DNA from: Alphaproteobacteria bacterium AO1-B
GTDB taxonomy: Bacteria; Pseudomonadota; Alphaproteobacteria; Rhizobiales; Stappiaceae
NCBI GenBank assembly: GCA_001890945.1
Contig: MLAX01000001.1
Location: forward strand, 372,001-436,000
Direction: 5' to 3'
DNA length: 64,000 nt
Shown here: one piece after another, positions 34,662-43,053 of the stretch
Layout: each line of letters opens with the position of its first letter
Numbering within the stretch: the stretch's first letter is position 1
Made by a program: the position numbers and the translations under genes
The notes under the pieces: generated by a model
Database searches by the model: none
Seen by the model: the letters and a program-made list of their open reading frames with translations, nothing else
Told to the model about the DNA's origin: nothing

Positions 34662-35249
34662 ATGGCTTTGCGGATTTCGGGTAAAAATGTTGATGTTGGT
34701 GACGCAATGCGTGTCCATATCACAGACCGAATCGAAGACGCCCTTTCGAAATACTTCACGGGCGGTTTCACTGGCCACGTCACGCTGAGCAGGGAGGGCA
34801 CGGGTTTTAAATCCGAGTGCACCGTGCATCTGGACACTGGAATTGTGCTGCAAGTTTCAGCTCAGGATCAGGATCCTAGAAACAGCTTTGATCAAGCTGC
34901 TGACAAGATCGAAAAACGATTACGCCGTTACAAGCGTAAACTGAAGGATCATCACAGTCACAACGGCAACGGCCGCGAGGCGTTCGAAGCAGCGTCCTAC
35001 GTGTTGGCCTCGCCGGAGGAAGACGAGGAAGTCCCGGCAGATTTCAATCCGCTGGTCATAGCAGAGACATCTGCAAAAGTGAAAACGATGACCGTAGGCA
35101 TGGCCGTTATGGAGCTTGATCTGACGGAAGCCCCGGTTGTCATGTTCAAAAATGCGGCAAATGGTGGTGTCAACGTTGTCTACCGCAGGGCGGATGGCAA
35201 TATAGGGTGGATAGACCCTGCACTGGTGGCAAACGCCGCCGCAGAATAA
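34662..35249 (+). CDS. hpf: Ribosome hibernation promoting factor, long form
   Basis: Binds the 30S decoding region and dimerises ribosomes into 100S particles in stationary phase. The N-terminal S30AE domain (about 1-105; LRISGKNVDVGDAMRVHI, KIEKRLRRYKRKL) is followed by a linker and the C-terminal dimerisation domain (about 135-195; KTMTVGMAVMELDLTEAPVVMF, VNVVYRRADGNIGWIDP). The 195-residue long form is the alphaproteobacterial type. The ATG at 34662 has AAGAGG upstream and matches the family start. Confidence 0.95.
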   Translation: MALRISGKNVDVGDAMRVHITDRIEDALSKYFTGGFTGHVTLSREGTGFKSECTVHLDTGIVLQVSAQDQDPRNSFDQAADKIEKRLRRYKRKLKDHHSHNGNGREAFEAASYVLASPEEDEEVPADFNPLVIAETSAKVKTMTVGMAVMELDLTEAPVVMFKNAANGGVNVVYRRADGNIGWIDPALVANAAAE

Positions 35250-35317
35250 CACTGATGCGCTAGGGTCCGGCTTCCTTGTAAGCGGGAAGCCGGCGCCCGA
35301 AACGGATAGGCGAAGGA

Positions 35318-35785
35318 ATGGATCTTAGTGATCTTCTGAGCAAAGACGCGGTTATCTCCAGGCTGAAAGCCAAGAGCAAAAAGCAGGCGATCCAGGAGTT
35401 GGCAGCCAAGGCGGCTGAACTGACCGGTCTTTCTGAGCGGGAAGTCTTTGATACGTTGCTGCAGCGTGAGCGGCTTGGTTCCACCGGCGTCGGGCAAGGT
35501 ATCGCAATTCCGCACGGCAAGCTTATCCGTCTCGACCGCCTTGTCGGGGTATTCGCGCGTCTGGACAAACCGGTCGATTTTGATTCACTCGACGAAGAGC
35601 CGGTGGATCTTGTGTTCCTGCTTCTGGCGCCTGAGGGGGCCGGAGCTGACCACTTAAAGGCCCTTGCCCGCATTGCGCGGCAATTGCGCGATGCGACGGT
35701 CACTGAGGGGATCCGGTCTGCCGCTGAAGCTGAAGACATTTACGAACTTCTCACCCAGCCAATAGCGTCATCTAACGCTGCCTGA
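35318..35785 (+). CDS. ptsN: Nitrogen-type PTS EIIA protein
   Basis: EIIA-Ntr, a phosphoryl acceptor of the regulatory PTS that links nitrogen, potassium and carbon status. The phosphorylated histidine is His66 in GIAIPHGKL; the N-terminus (LLSKDAVISRLKAKSKKQAIQELA) and LVFLLLAPE are typical. 155 residues. Located after rpoN and hpf, the classical rpoN cluster. Confidence 0.96.
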   Translation: MDLSDLLSKDAVISRLKAKSKKQAIQELAAKAAELTGLSEREVFDTLLQRERLGSTGVGQGIAIPHGKLIRLDRLVGVFARLDKPVDFDSLDEEPVDLVFLLLAPEGAGADHLKALARIARQLRDATVTEGIRSAAEAEDIYELLTQPIASSNAA

Positions 35786-35844
35786 TCGGCCAGGCGTTGC
35801 CCGCTGAGAATTACTGAAACCTCTGAGCGTGGCTATGTGCCTGA

Positions 35845-37677
35845 TCAGCGCGCTTCGACGGGCTCAGGTTCGGCGGCAGCTGTCGGCAAGTCTTGCGGCT
35901 GAAACTCGGCCCCTCTGCCTTTCTGCAAAGCCGGCAGTTGAAGCTGCAGCAATTCCGCAGGAGGCGCAGTCTCCTCGGGGATCCGCCAGAGTGTGGACCG
36001 GATTGCCAAGGTACCTAGCGTTTTCGTCGAGGTCATAACGGCCAGTATCGTGGCAAGCAATGGCCCCACCGCGACGGGGATGACCGGCCAAACCAGATCA
36101 ATGGGTTGCTGAACGATCCAGGCAAGGCCAGCTGCACCGAAAAGGGTTTGCGGCCAGAGTTTGGAAGCGACTAGCAAAACCGGCAAGCGAGCAACACCAC
36201 GCGCTTGCGCACCCCAACCAATAGACTTTCCGAAAGCAAGACCAGCCATGAAGACGGTGTGAGCAACCGCCATGATTGGCGCAAGCATGGCCGCATAGAC
36301 GATCTCAGCCATCACGCTGAGCAGTATTCGGATGGGGCCGCCAAATGCTTTTCGAAGATCTGTGCGTGCTATGATATCCGCGACAGTTGCCAGCTTCGGT
36401 GCAAAAACCATTGTCAGCACGGAGAAAAACAAAATAGCGCCGGTATCCGCCCGATAAGGAGCGTAATCCGTGGTCATTCCAAGGGTTGCAGCCCCCACCA
36501 TAAATCCGATCCAGGCGGGTGACCCGAGAAACATCAGGATGGCGAGAACCAACTGAGCTCGGCTGACAGGCTTAAGGCCCTTAAGACCGAGCAGTTTACG
36601 GTACTGCAAATTGCCCTGGCACCAGCGAAGATCGCGGCGGATAAACTCTAACAGATGTGGCGGATTGGCCTCATAACTCCCGCTTTCCTGCGGCAGGACA
36701 CGGACTTCATATCCGGCGCGGCGCATCAGAACAGCCTCGACTTGGTCATGCGACAAAACCGGACCGCTCAGCGGACCTGTTCCAGATAGAACTGGCAGTT
36801 TGCAGTGTTCTTTGAACGGCTTTAGCCGCAGGATGGCATTGTGCCCCCAATAGGGCCCACAATCCCCCTGCCACCATGCACTTCCGATCGTGTAGGAGCG
36901 CATTCCAAGACGCATCCCAAACTGGAAAATCCGTGCAAAGGCGCTGTCTGTCGGAAGCCCAACTACGAGGCTTTGAAGGATACCGATCTGCGGATTGACT
37001 TCCATGCGCCGTACCAGATCGATGATCGCTGAGGCAGACATGTAGCTGTCCGCATCCAGGACGATCGCAAACTCGTGACGACCTCCCCAACGTTCGCAAA
37101 AATCTTCGATATTGCCGGCTTTGAACGCGGTGTTTTCAGCCCGGCGCCGATAAACGACATCCATTTGCCCAGAAAACCGGGCAGACAGCCGTGCCGACAT
37201 TTGCTGTTCTTGCTGCGCTGTTTCGTCCCGGGACGTATCGCTCAAAACGTAGAGTGTGAAGTTAGGCCCGGAGCCTGCACGGATCAGATTGCTGGCCATC
37301 GCGGTGAGATTGGTCTCCAGCGCGTCGACGTCCTCATCCTTGATACAGGAGAGGAGCGCTGTTGAGCTGGAGATCGATTGAGACGCATCTCCTGGGGCAA
37401 TCGGGCATACTGCTGCGACAGGATCCTTGGAAAGCCGCATGACCAAAAGACCGATCACTGCGTTCCAAAAACCGATAATGGTCCACGGAAGTGTGATCAT
37501 GAAACAGCCAAGGATAAAGAAGTCCAAAGGCGTGTGACCGCCGGGTGATAATGTCACGAACATTAACGCCGACAAAGCAACGAAACTTGCCGCCAACAGG
37601 AAGGCGAACAGAACCCGGCGACCGGTCATGGACGTTTTGGACAATGCCTGGTTAGGTTTATCAATGACTTGCAACAT
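35845..37677 (-). CDS. Glucans biosynthesis glucosyltransferase (OpgH/MdoH-like)
   Basis: A 610-residue inner-membrane GT2 processive glycosyltransferase, likely making osmoregulated periplasmic glucans from UDP-glucose. Two N-terminal helices (about 20-40 and 50-75) precede the GT-A domain: ALETNLTAM, VYRRRAENTAFKAGNI, the DxD in LDADSYMSA, HDQVEAVLMRRAGYEV and RDLRWCQGNLQYRKLL (the Q/RxxRW-type acceptor motif). Several helices follow. E. coli OpgH is longer; this short form is common in alphaproteobacteria. ATG at 37677 has TTGGAAG upstream. No opgG is next to it. Confidence 0.87.
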   Translation of the reverse strand: MLQVIDKPNQALSKTSMTGRRVLFAFLLAASFVALSALMFVTLSPGGHTPLDFFILGCFMITLPWTIIGFWNAVIGLLVMRLSKDPVAAVCPIAPGDASQSISSSTALLSCIKDEDVDALETNLTAMASNLIRAGSGPNFTLYVLSDTSRDETAQQEQQMSARLSARFSGQMDVVYRRRAENTAFKAGNIEDFCERWGGRHEFAIVLDADSYMSASAIIDLVRRMEVNPQIGILQSLVVGLPTDSAFARIFQFGMRLGMRSYTIGSAWWQGDCGPYWGHNAILRLKPFKEHCKLPVLSGTGPLSGPVLSHDQVEAVLMRRAGYEVRVLPQESGSYEANPPHLLEFIRRDLRWCQGNLQYRKLLGLKGLKPVSRAQLVLAILMFLGSPAWIGFMVGAATLGMTTDYAPYRADTGAILFFSVLTMVFAPKLATVADIIARTDLRKAFGGPIRILLSVMAEIVYAAMLAPIMAVAHTVFMAGLAFGKSIGWGAQARGVARLPVLLVASKLWPQTLFGAAGLAWIVQQPIDLVWPVIPVAVGPLLATILAVMTSTKTLGTLAIRSTLWRIPEETAPPAELLQLQLPALQKGRGAEFQPQDLPTAAAEPEPVEAR

Positions 37678-37774
37678 TTTTCGGACTTCCAATCCTTGCA
37701 AACATGGCATGAATGGGCGTAGCGATAAGTGGATGTGGTGGCAAAAGCGTGTCACGGTTCGGAGAATTTGCAGA

Positions 37775-38788
37775 ATGCCAACTCCCGCTAAAGAAGCTGA
37801 TCTCCATGAAGCTCATGCCGTTTGGTATGTCGGCGGCGGTGGGTGTGCGGTTAGGCCGGCTGTGCTCTCGAAGCCGCAGCCGGGAGAGGTACTGATCAAA
37901 GCCTCGAACAGTGCGATCAGCCGGGGAACCGAAGGGCTTGTGCTCCGCGGTGCGGTTCCGGAAACAGAATGGCATCGCATGCGTGCGCCTTTTCAGGAGG
38001 GACAGTTTCCATTCCCGGTGAAATACGGCTACGCAAGCGTGGGAACCGTCATTGACGGAGACGCTGAACTTGCAGGTAAGCTCGTCTTTTCGCTCTTTCC
38101 GCATCAAGATCTCTACACTCTCCCGTCGGATGCCTGTGTCCCTGTGCCTGCTTCCATTCCGGCCGAGCGGGCGACGCTTGCGGCCAATTTAGAAACCGCT
38201 CTCAATGCTTTATGGGATGGAAAACCATCACCTGGGGATCACATCTGCGTGGTCGGTGGCGGTGTCGTTGGGCTTCTGACAGCTTACGTGTGCAACCGTA
38301 TCCCCGGATCAACGGTGACTTTGCTGGATATCAATCCGGGTCGCGCAGACATCGCATCCGCCCTTGGTTTTCAATTCAGCCTTCCAGAGGATGCAACGCG
38401 GGACCAAGACCTCGTGTTCCACACAAGTGCGAGCGCAGCCGGGCTGAAAACGGCGCTTTCCAGCGCCGGTGACGGCGCCTCGGTCATTGAAATGAGCTGG
38501 TACGGCGATCAGACCGTCGGGGTGCCGCTCGGAGCTGATTTTCATAGCCGCCGGATCAAATTGATCTCAAGCCAAGTGGGCACAATTCCTGCCGAACGGC
38601 AGGCGCGCTGGACTTACCGGCGGCGATTGGAATTGGCACTTTCCCTACTGGATGATCCACGTCTGGATCTTCTGATCAGCCACAAAATCCCATTTGAAGA
38701 TGCGGCAGTGCGCGTTCCCGAAATATTGAACAAGGCATCAGATGTCTTGGCTGCGGTCATCGTTTATGACCAAGCCAACGAGGCGTGA
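37775..38788 (+). CDS. MDR-family dehydrogenase, BchC-like, lacking zinc ligands
   Basis: A 337-residue medium-chain dehydrogenase/reductase. The N-terminal GroES-like domain has NSAISRGTEGLVLRG and PFPVKYGYASVGTV, which resemble BchC (bacteriochlorophyllide dehydrogenase) and related oxidoreductases; the Cys/His zinc ligands of alcohol dehydrogenases are absent. The Rossmann motif is ICVVGGGVVGLLTAYV with the NAD-type acidic LLDINPGR. The ATG at 37775 has GGAGAA upstream. It is the first of four tightly packed genes with PTPS-like, GT4 and methyltransferase genes. The substrate is unknown. Confidence 0.8.
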   Translation: MPTPAKEADLHEAHAVWYVGGGGCAVRPAVLSKPQPGEVLIKASNSAISRGTEGLVLRGAVPETEWHRMRAPFQEGQFPFPVKYGYASVGTVIDGDAELAGKLVFSLFPHQDLYTLPSDACVPVPASIPAERATLAANLETALNALWDGKPSPGDHICVVGGGVVGLLTAYVCNRIPGSTVTLLDINPGRADIASALGFQFSLPEDATRDQDLVFHTSASAAGLKTALSSAGDGASVIEMSWYGDQTVGVPLGADFHSRRIKLISSQVGTIPAERQARWTYRRRLELALSLLDDPRLDLLISHKIPFEDAAVRVPEILNKASDVLAAVIVYDQANEA

Positions 38789-38828
38789 TGCCAGCTTGGC
38801 AGAAAACTCATGAACTTAGGAATACAAT

Positions 38829-39227
38829 ATGTTTGCTGTAGAAGTTCGCGATCACGTGATGATTGCCCACTCCTTCAAAGGGGAACTGTTTGGCCCGGCA
38901 CAGGCGCTGCACGGAGCGACATTTGTCATAGACGCCGCCTTTTTTTCAGAAGAACTCGATGAAAACGGTGTTGTGATCGATATCGGTCGGGCGCATGAAG
39001 CGCTGAAGGAAGTGCTGACGCCGCTCAACTACAAGAACCTTGACGAAGTCCCCGAGTTCGCCGGGATCAATACGACCACGGAATTCCTGACCAAGCACAT
39101 TCATGACCATCTGGCCGAAGCTGCGCGGCAGGACCGGCTTGGCCGCAAGGGCGGCGAGCTCTCTGCCATCCGTGTGACGATCTCTGAATCCCATGTTGCC
39201 CGTGCGTGGTACGAGGGAAAGATCTGA
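38829..39227 (+). CDS. Divergent 6-pyruvoyltetrahydropterin synthase/QueD-like protein
   Basis: A 132-residue protein of the tunnelling (T-) fold. Recognisable PTPS features are FVIDAAFFSEELDENGVVIDIG, HEALKEVLTPLNYKNLDEV, NTTTEFLTKHI and ISESHVARAWYEG. Two canonical sites have changed: the zinc motif HGHxY reads HGATF (one His lost), and the catalytic cysteine region of QueD is not seen. The protein may therefore act on another substrate or bind rather than convert a pterin. It is not next to queC/queE. Its 1-base gap to the glycosyltransferase gene implies a shared pathway. Confidence 0.75.
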   Translation: MFAVEVRDHVMIAHSFKGELFGPAQALHGATFVIDAAFFSEELDENGVVIDIGRAHEALKEVLTPLNYKNLDEVPEFAGINTTTEFLTKHIHDHLAEAARQDRLGRKGGELSAIRVTISESHVARAWYEGKI

Positions 39228-39228
39228 C

Positions 39229-40287
39229 ATGCCGGACAAACGGCTTGTGTTTGCCTATCCGGGTGACCTGGAAACGCTCACGGGCGGATACGGGTATGAC
39301 CGGCGCGTAATCGCCGGTCTTGCTGCCAACGGCTGGGATGTAAGGCCGCTGTCGTTTGGACCGGGGTTTCCTTTCCCATCAGGAAAGACTCTACAGGCCG
39401 TTGACGCATCTCTTTCTGCTCTCCCGGACGATACTGTGGTCATTGTCGATGGCTTGGCCTACGGCGTTATGGATCAGGCCGCTGAAAAGCACGGCAAGAG
39501 ACTGAGGCTGATCGCCCTTGTTCACCATCCGCTCTGCCGGGAAAATGGCTTGCCCAGCGACGTCGCCGCGCGGCTGCAAGCCAGCGAAAGCGCGGCTCTC
39601 AGTCATGCCCGTCATGTGATCGTGACAAGTCCGGCGACGGCCGTTCAAATCGAGGACCTGTTCGGGATCTCAATGGATGCGATCAGTACTGCTCTTCCGG
39701 GCACGGAGCTTCCCGCACAGGGGCGTAAAGCGTCAGAAGGCCCGTTGCGGCTCCTTTCCATAGGTACCGTCACACAGAGGAAGGGCTACGATCTGCTCTT
39801 TGGGGCGCTCAGCCAATTGAAAGAGATGGATTGGCATCTCGATGTCGTTGGCGGACTGGAGGCGGACCCGGGCTGTGTCATGGCTCTGAAGCACCAGATC
39901 AAAAGTCTGGCGCTCACCGGCCGCGTCACGTTCCGTGGGGCGGTGCCGCAGGAACAGCTAAGCGATTATTATTGCTCGGCGGACACTTTCGTTCTGGCGA
40001 GCCGCTATGAGGGGTACGGCATGGCCTATGCGGAAGCGCTGGCGCATGGTTTGCCGGTGATCGGCAGCGGTGCTGGAGCGGTTAAGGACACCCTCTCGGT
40101 CGGGGGGGCGATCTATTGCGGCGTGGAAGATGTGCAGGCTTTAACCGCTGCCCTTAGCACTATTATGTCTAATGCCGAGGCCCGGGAACGCCTTGCTACA
40201 GAGGCCCGGCAGGCCGCTCATTGCTTGCCAAGCTGGGAGGACGCGGTGAGGGTTTTCGAGACAGTGATGGAGAAGGCGGCGCAGTGA
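39229..40287 (+). CDS. GT4-family glycosyltransferase
   Basis: A 352-residue cytoplasmic GT-B retaining glycosyltransferase. The N-terminal Rossmann domain starts RLVFAYPGDLETLTGGYGYD, and the C-terminal nucleotide-sugar site has LLSIGTVTQRKGYDLLFGAL and FVLASRYEGYGMAYAEALAHGLPVI (the E-x7-E motif). Acceptor unknown. It starts one base after the PTPS-like stop and its stop overlaps the next start (GTGA), so the four genes form a coupled operon. Confidence 0.87.
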   Translation: MPDKRLVFAYPGDLETLTGGYGYDRRVIAGLAANGWDVRPLSFGPGFPFPSGKTLQAVDASLSALPDDTVVIVDGLAYGVMDQAAEKHGKRLRLIALVHHPLCRENGLPSDVAARLQASESAALSHARHVIVTSPATAVQIEDLFGISMDAISTALPGTELPAQGRKASEGPLRLLSIGTVTQRKGYDLLFGALSQLKEMDWHLDVVGGLEADPGCVMALKHQIKSLALTGRVTFRGAVPQEQLSDYYCSADTFVLASRYEGYGMAYAEALAHGLPVIGSGAGAVKDTLSVGGAIYCGVEDVQALTAALSTIMSNAEARERLATEARQAAHCLPSWEDAVRVFETVMEKAAQ

Positions 40288-41078
40288 GCGGATTTTCAGC
40301 GACTTGGTTGGCCTTGCGCGAACCTCTGGACCTTACGGCCCGCAACAAAGAGGTCGAGGCGGCCTTCTTCGAGGCCTTGCCGGCTGAAACCCCAAAAATC
40401 CTGGATCTTGCGAGCGGTGCCGGCTCGACCGTTGCTGCTCTGGTAGGAGAAAAATCGGACATCCATTGGATTTTGTCCGACTACGATTCCGACCTTCTGT
40501 CGGTGGCGGCTAACCGTGACTACGCGACAAAACCTGGATCGCTTCAAACTCGGGAAATCGATCTAGCGGCGAACCTTAAGGAACTCCCGATTGAAGCGGT
40601 CGATGCGATCACGACATCTGCATTCCTTGACTTGGTTTCGGAAAATTTTCTGACGCAACTTGTCGAAGCAATCGTCTCATCCAGAAAGCCGTTTTTGGCC
40701 AGTCTGACCTATGATGGCCGGACTGGTTTCAGCCCTGCTGAACCGCTCGATCAGGATCTCCGCGATGCAATGAACCGCGATCAGCAGACTGACAAGGGCT
40801 TTGGTCCGGCGCTGGGGCCCAATGCTGCCGAACGGGCAATAGCGCTCTTTGAGGCCAGGGGATACAGGGTTGTTAGTGGTGAATCCGATTGGATCATTGG
40901 CCCACAGCATGAGGATTTTCTGGCGGAATTCCTACCCGGCTGGGTTGGGGCCGGCGTGAAGCAGGGCGCCCAGAAAACCAAGGCTTATGATTGGCTGGAA
41001 AGCCGCCGCTCGCAGATCGCGGACGGCGCGTTCAACATGACAGTCGGCCATCTCGATTTTGCCGCGCTGCCTGCCTGA
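40284..41078 (+). CDS. SAM-dependent methyltransferase (class I), fourth gene of the operon
   Basis: A 264-residue protein with motif I in ILDLASGAGSTVAAL, an acidic motif II after (WILSDYDSDLL), and AVDAITTSAFLDLVS at motif IV. The GTG start at 40284 overlaps the glycosyltransferase stop (GTGA); upstream in-frame codons to 40221 are within that gene and not used. It would methylate the product of the operon; target unknown. Confidence 0.82.
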   Translation: MSGFSATWLALREPLDLTARNKEVEAAFFEALPAETPKILDLASGAGSTVAALVGEKSDIHWILSDYDSDLLSVAANRDYATKPGSLQTREIDLAANLKELPIEAVDAITTSAFLDLVSENFLTQLVEAIVSSRKPFLASLTYDGRTGFSPAEPLDQDLRDAMNRDQQTDKGFGPALGPNAAERAIALFEARGYRVVSGESDWIIGPQHEDFLAEFLPGWVGAGVKQGAQKTKAYDWLESRRSQIADGAFNMTVGHLDFAALPA

Positions 41079-41107
41079 GGCCGTTACGCAAACCTTGGGT
41101 CCTGACC

Positions 41108-42166
41108 CTAGTTCGGAGCAGCACCGCAGACCGCAGGCGAGTCATCAGAGGTGGTCAAAAACGGCTTTAGAACCGTCATCTGCGGAGTGTCGATGCGGCC
41201 TTGTGGCTGGAGTGACAAGGCGTAGTCTCCCCACCAGTCACCGGCGGCCCAGGCTGTCCAGCCGATCCAGACGTCGCTCTCGCCGTTGATGTACGCGGCC
41301 ACTTTTGCAAGGCCATCCAGGCAATCGGGTGACCCGGTCCCGCCGAACTCGCCGAGATGCGCCTGAAATCCGGACTGCCGCATCCATATCGTCACCGCTT
41401 CAAGGGCCTTGAGGGCATCTTTGGTTCGCGGACAGGTGGCGTTCCTGCCAGAAAAATCCGCGTCCAGATACTGATGAATGTCGAAGGCGAAGTTGTTTGC
41501 TGGGTCTGCGATGCCCTTGAAGACGTCAGCATTGGATCCTCCGGGCATATCATCGAACCAATGAGAGGCCCCGGTCCAAATGGTGCCGGGAACAAGGACG
41601 AGGTTGTCCGCACCAACGCCCCGGATCGCTAGGATTGCGGCTTGGGCGGCCTTGAACCACCTGGTTGCGATGACACCCTCCGGCTCATTCATCAAAAGAT
41701 AGAGGACACGCGGGTCACCGGAAAATTCCGAGCCGAGTTTGCGCCAAAAGTCTGCGAAGGCCTCCACCGTCACTGGTTCCTGACCGATTTTCACATCGCG
41801 GTATTCAGCAAAATTGTGCGGATCCAAAATGATTGTTAGGTCGTGTTGTTTGGCGTTGGCTACCGTCTTCTTGAGGCGGGCGAGCTCGGCGTGATCCAGT
41901 GCCGCATTTAGCTCCGGCTGGAGACGTTCCCAGCGGAACGGAAGACGGATTGCGGTCATTTTCCGGGAGGCCGCCCACGCTAGTGTTGCATCTGAAGGAT
42001 AGATGTAGCTTTGCCCATAGGGCCCTTCATAGCCGCCGAACTCGGCACCGGCGATATTGACACCGCGCAGGCAGGTCCGTTCTTGAGCGTTTGCTGCCGT
42101 GAAAGCGCCGGTCAATATCAAAAGCAGGATCGAGGCAGTGGCCAGGGCGGCATTGAGCGTGTTCAT
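41108..42166 (-). CDS. Exported glycoside hydrolase family 5 (cellulase-like)
   Basis: A secreted or periplasmic endo-beta-glucanase-type enzyme. Signal peptide MNTLNAALATASILLLILTGAFTAANAQ. GH5 features: RGVNIAGAEFGG, IRLPFRWERLQP, IILDPHNFAEY, the acid/base Glu in LLMNEPEGV and the nucleophile Glu in HLGEFGGTGS, with late WTAWAAGDWWGDY. 352 residues. The ATG at 42166 is chosen because it starts the signal peptide. Neighbouring OpgH suggests action on beta-glucans, which is inference. Confidence 0.9.
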   Translation of the reverse strand: MNTLNAALATASILLLILTGAFTAANAQERTCLRGVNIAGAEFGGYEGPYGQSYIYPSDATLAWAASRKMTAIRLPFRWERLQPELNAALDHAELARLKKTVANAKQHDLTIILDPHNFAEYRDVKIGQEPVTVEAFADFWRKLGSEFSGDPRVLYLLMNEPEGVIATRWFKAAQAAILAIRGVGADNLVLVPGTIWTGASHWFDDMPGGSNADVFKGIADPANNFAFDIHQYLDADFSGRNATCPRTKDALKALEAVTIWMRQSGFQAHLGEFGGTGSPDCLDGLAKVAAYINGESDVWIGWTAWAAGDWWGDYALSLQPQGRIDTPQMTVLKPFLTTSDDSPAVCGAAPN

Positions 42167-42297
42167 CAAACATCTGCCGATCGCGTGATCTAATGTAAGG
42201 CTATTGATGCGCAACTAAAGCGCGATAATTGGTTCGCCTGCAAGAAAAACCTGTTGTTTGCGGCTTGCTGGTTGTCCTGGAAATCTCGGCAGTGGAA

Positions 42298-43053
42298 TCA
42301 CATGTTCAGAAACTTGTCGGTCCAGTCGAGCACGTCGTTGACCGTAGCTGCAGTATTCGTTGACGGCAGTTCGGGCCGGTCCACTATTATGACCGGGAGC
42401 TGCATCTGCCGCGCGGCCTCGATTTTTGCATAGGCTCGCGTTCCGCCGCTGTTCTTGGTCACCACGTGGGTAATGCCTTTTTCTTGGAACAGCTCGACTT
42501 CTTCTTCAGCCGATTGGGGCGGACGCGAGAGCACGAGCGACCAGTGGTCCGGTAAGGGAGCGGGAGGTGGTTCGATCATCCGGGCGGTGCCGATGATATC
42601 GCCGCGCCGGTAAAACGTTGCGATTTCCTTGCGCCCGGCGGCCAGAAAAGCGTGGGCCCCATCGGGTATCGCATCGGCGGCGTCATCCATGGAGGCAACC
42701 GGATGCCAAAGATCATTCGGCGCCAGCTGCCAGGCAGGTCGCTCGAGCCGGAGGATCGCAACGTCCTCGCGCTCTGCCGCATGGAAGGCGTTCCGGCTCA
42801 TTTGAGCTGCGAACGGATGTGTTGCATCGATGATGAGCGAAACCTTCTCGGTCTGAAGGTACTGGCAAAGCCCCTCAATGCCGCCAAACCCGCCAATGCG
42901 CGTCGGAACACCAAGGTCTGGCAGATCTTTCACGGCGCCCGCGAAGGACGCTGTTAGGCGAACAGTCGGAAACCTTTCCAAGATTTTTTTTGCAAGCACG
43001 CGGGCCTCAAAGGTCCCGGCCAGCAGCAGGATGTGAGGTTGATCAGCCGTCAA
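42298..43053 (-). CDS. cobK: Precorrin-6A reductase
   Basis: NADPH-dependent reduction of precorrin-6A (or its cobalt form, CbiJ) in corrin synthesis. Motifs: ILLLAGTFEARVLAKKIL (family start), LIIDATHPFAAQMSRNA (diagnostic), ILRLERPAW, FLAAGRKEIATFY and VVTKNSGGTRAYAKIEAARQM. The frame runs upstream into cbiD; a TTG at 43053 with GGGGAG seven bases before it is the best start, GTG at 43059 an alternative. It overlaps the cbiD stop by ~11 bases. Confidence 0.92.
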   Translation of the reverse strand: MTADQPHILLLAGTFEARVLAKKILERFPTVRLTASFAGAVKDLPDLGVPTRIGGFGGIEGLCQYLQTEKVSLIIDATHPFAAQMSRNAFHAAEREDVAILRLERPAWQLAPNDLWHPVASMDDAADAIPDGAHAFLAAGRKEIATFYRRGDIIGTARMIEPPPAPLPDHWSLVLSRPPQSAEEEVELFQEKGITHVVTKNSGGTRAYAKIEAARQMQLPVIIVDRPELPSTNTAATVNDVLDWTDKFLNM

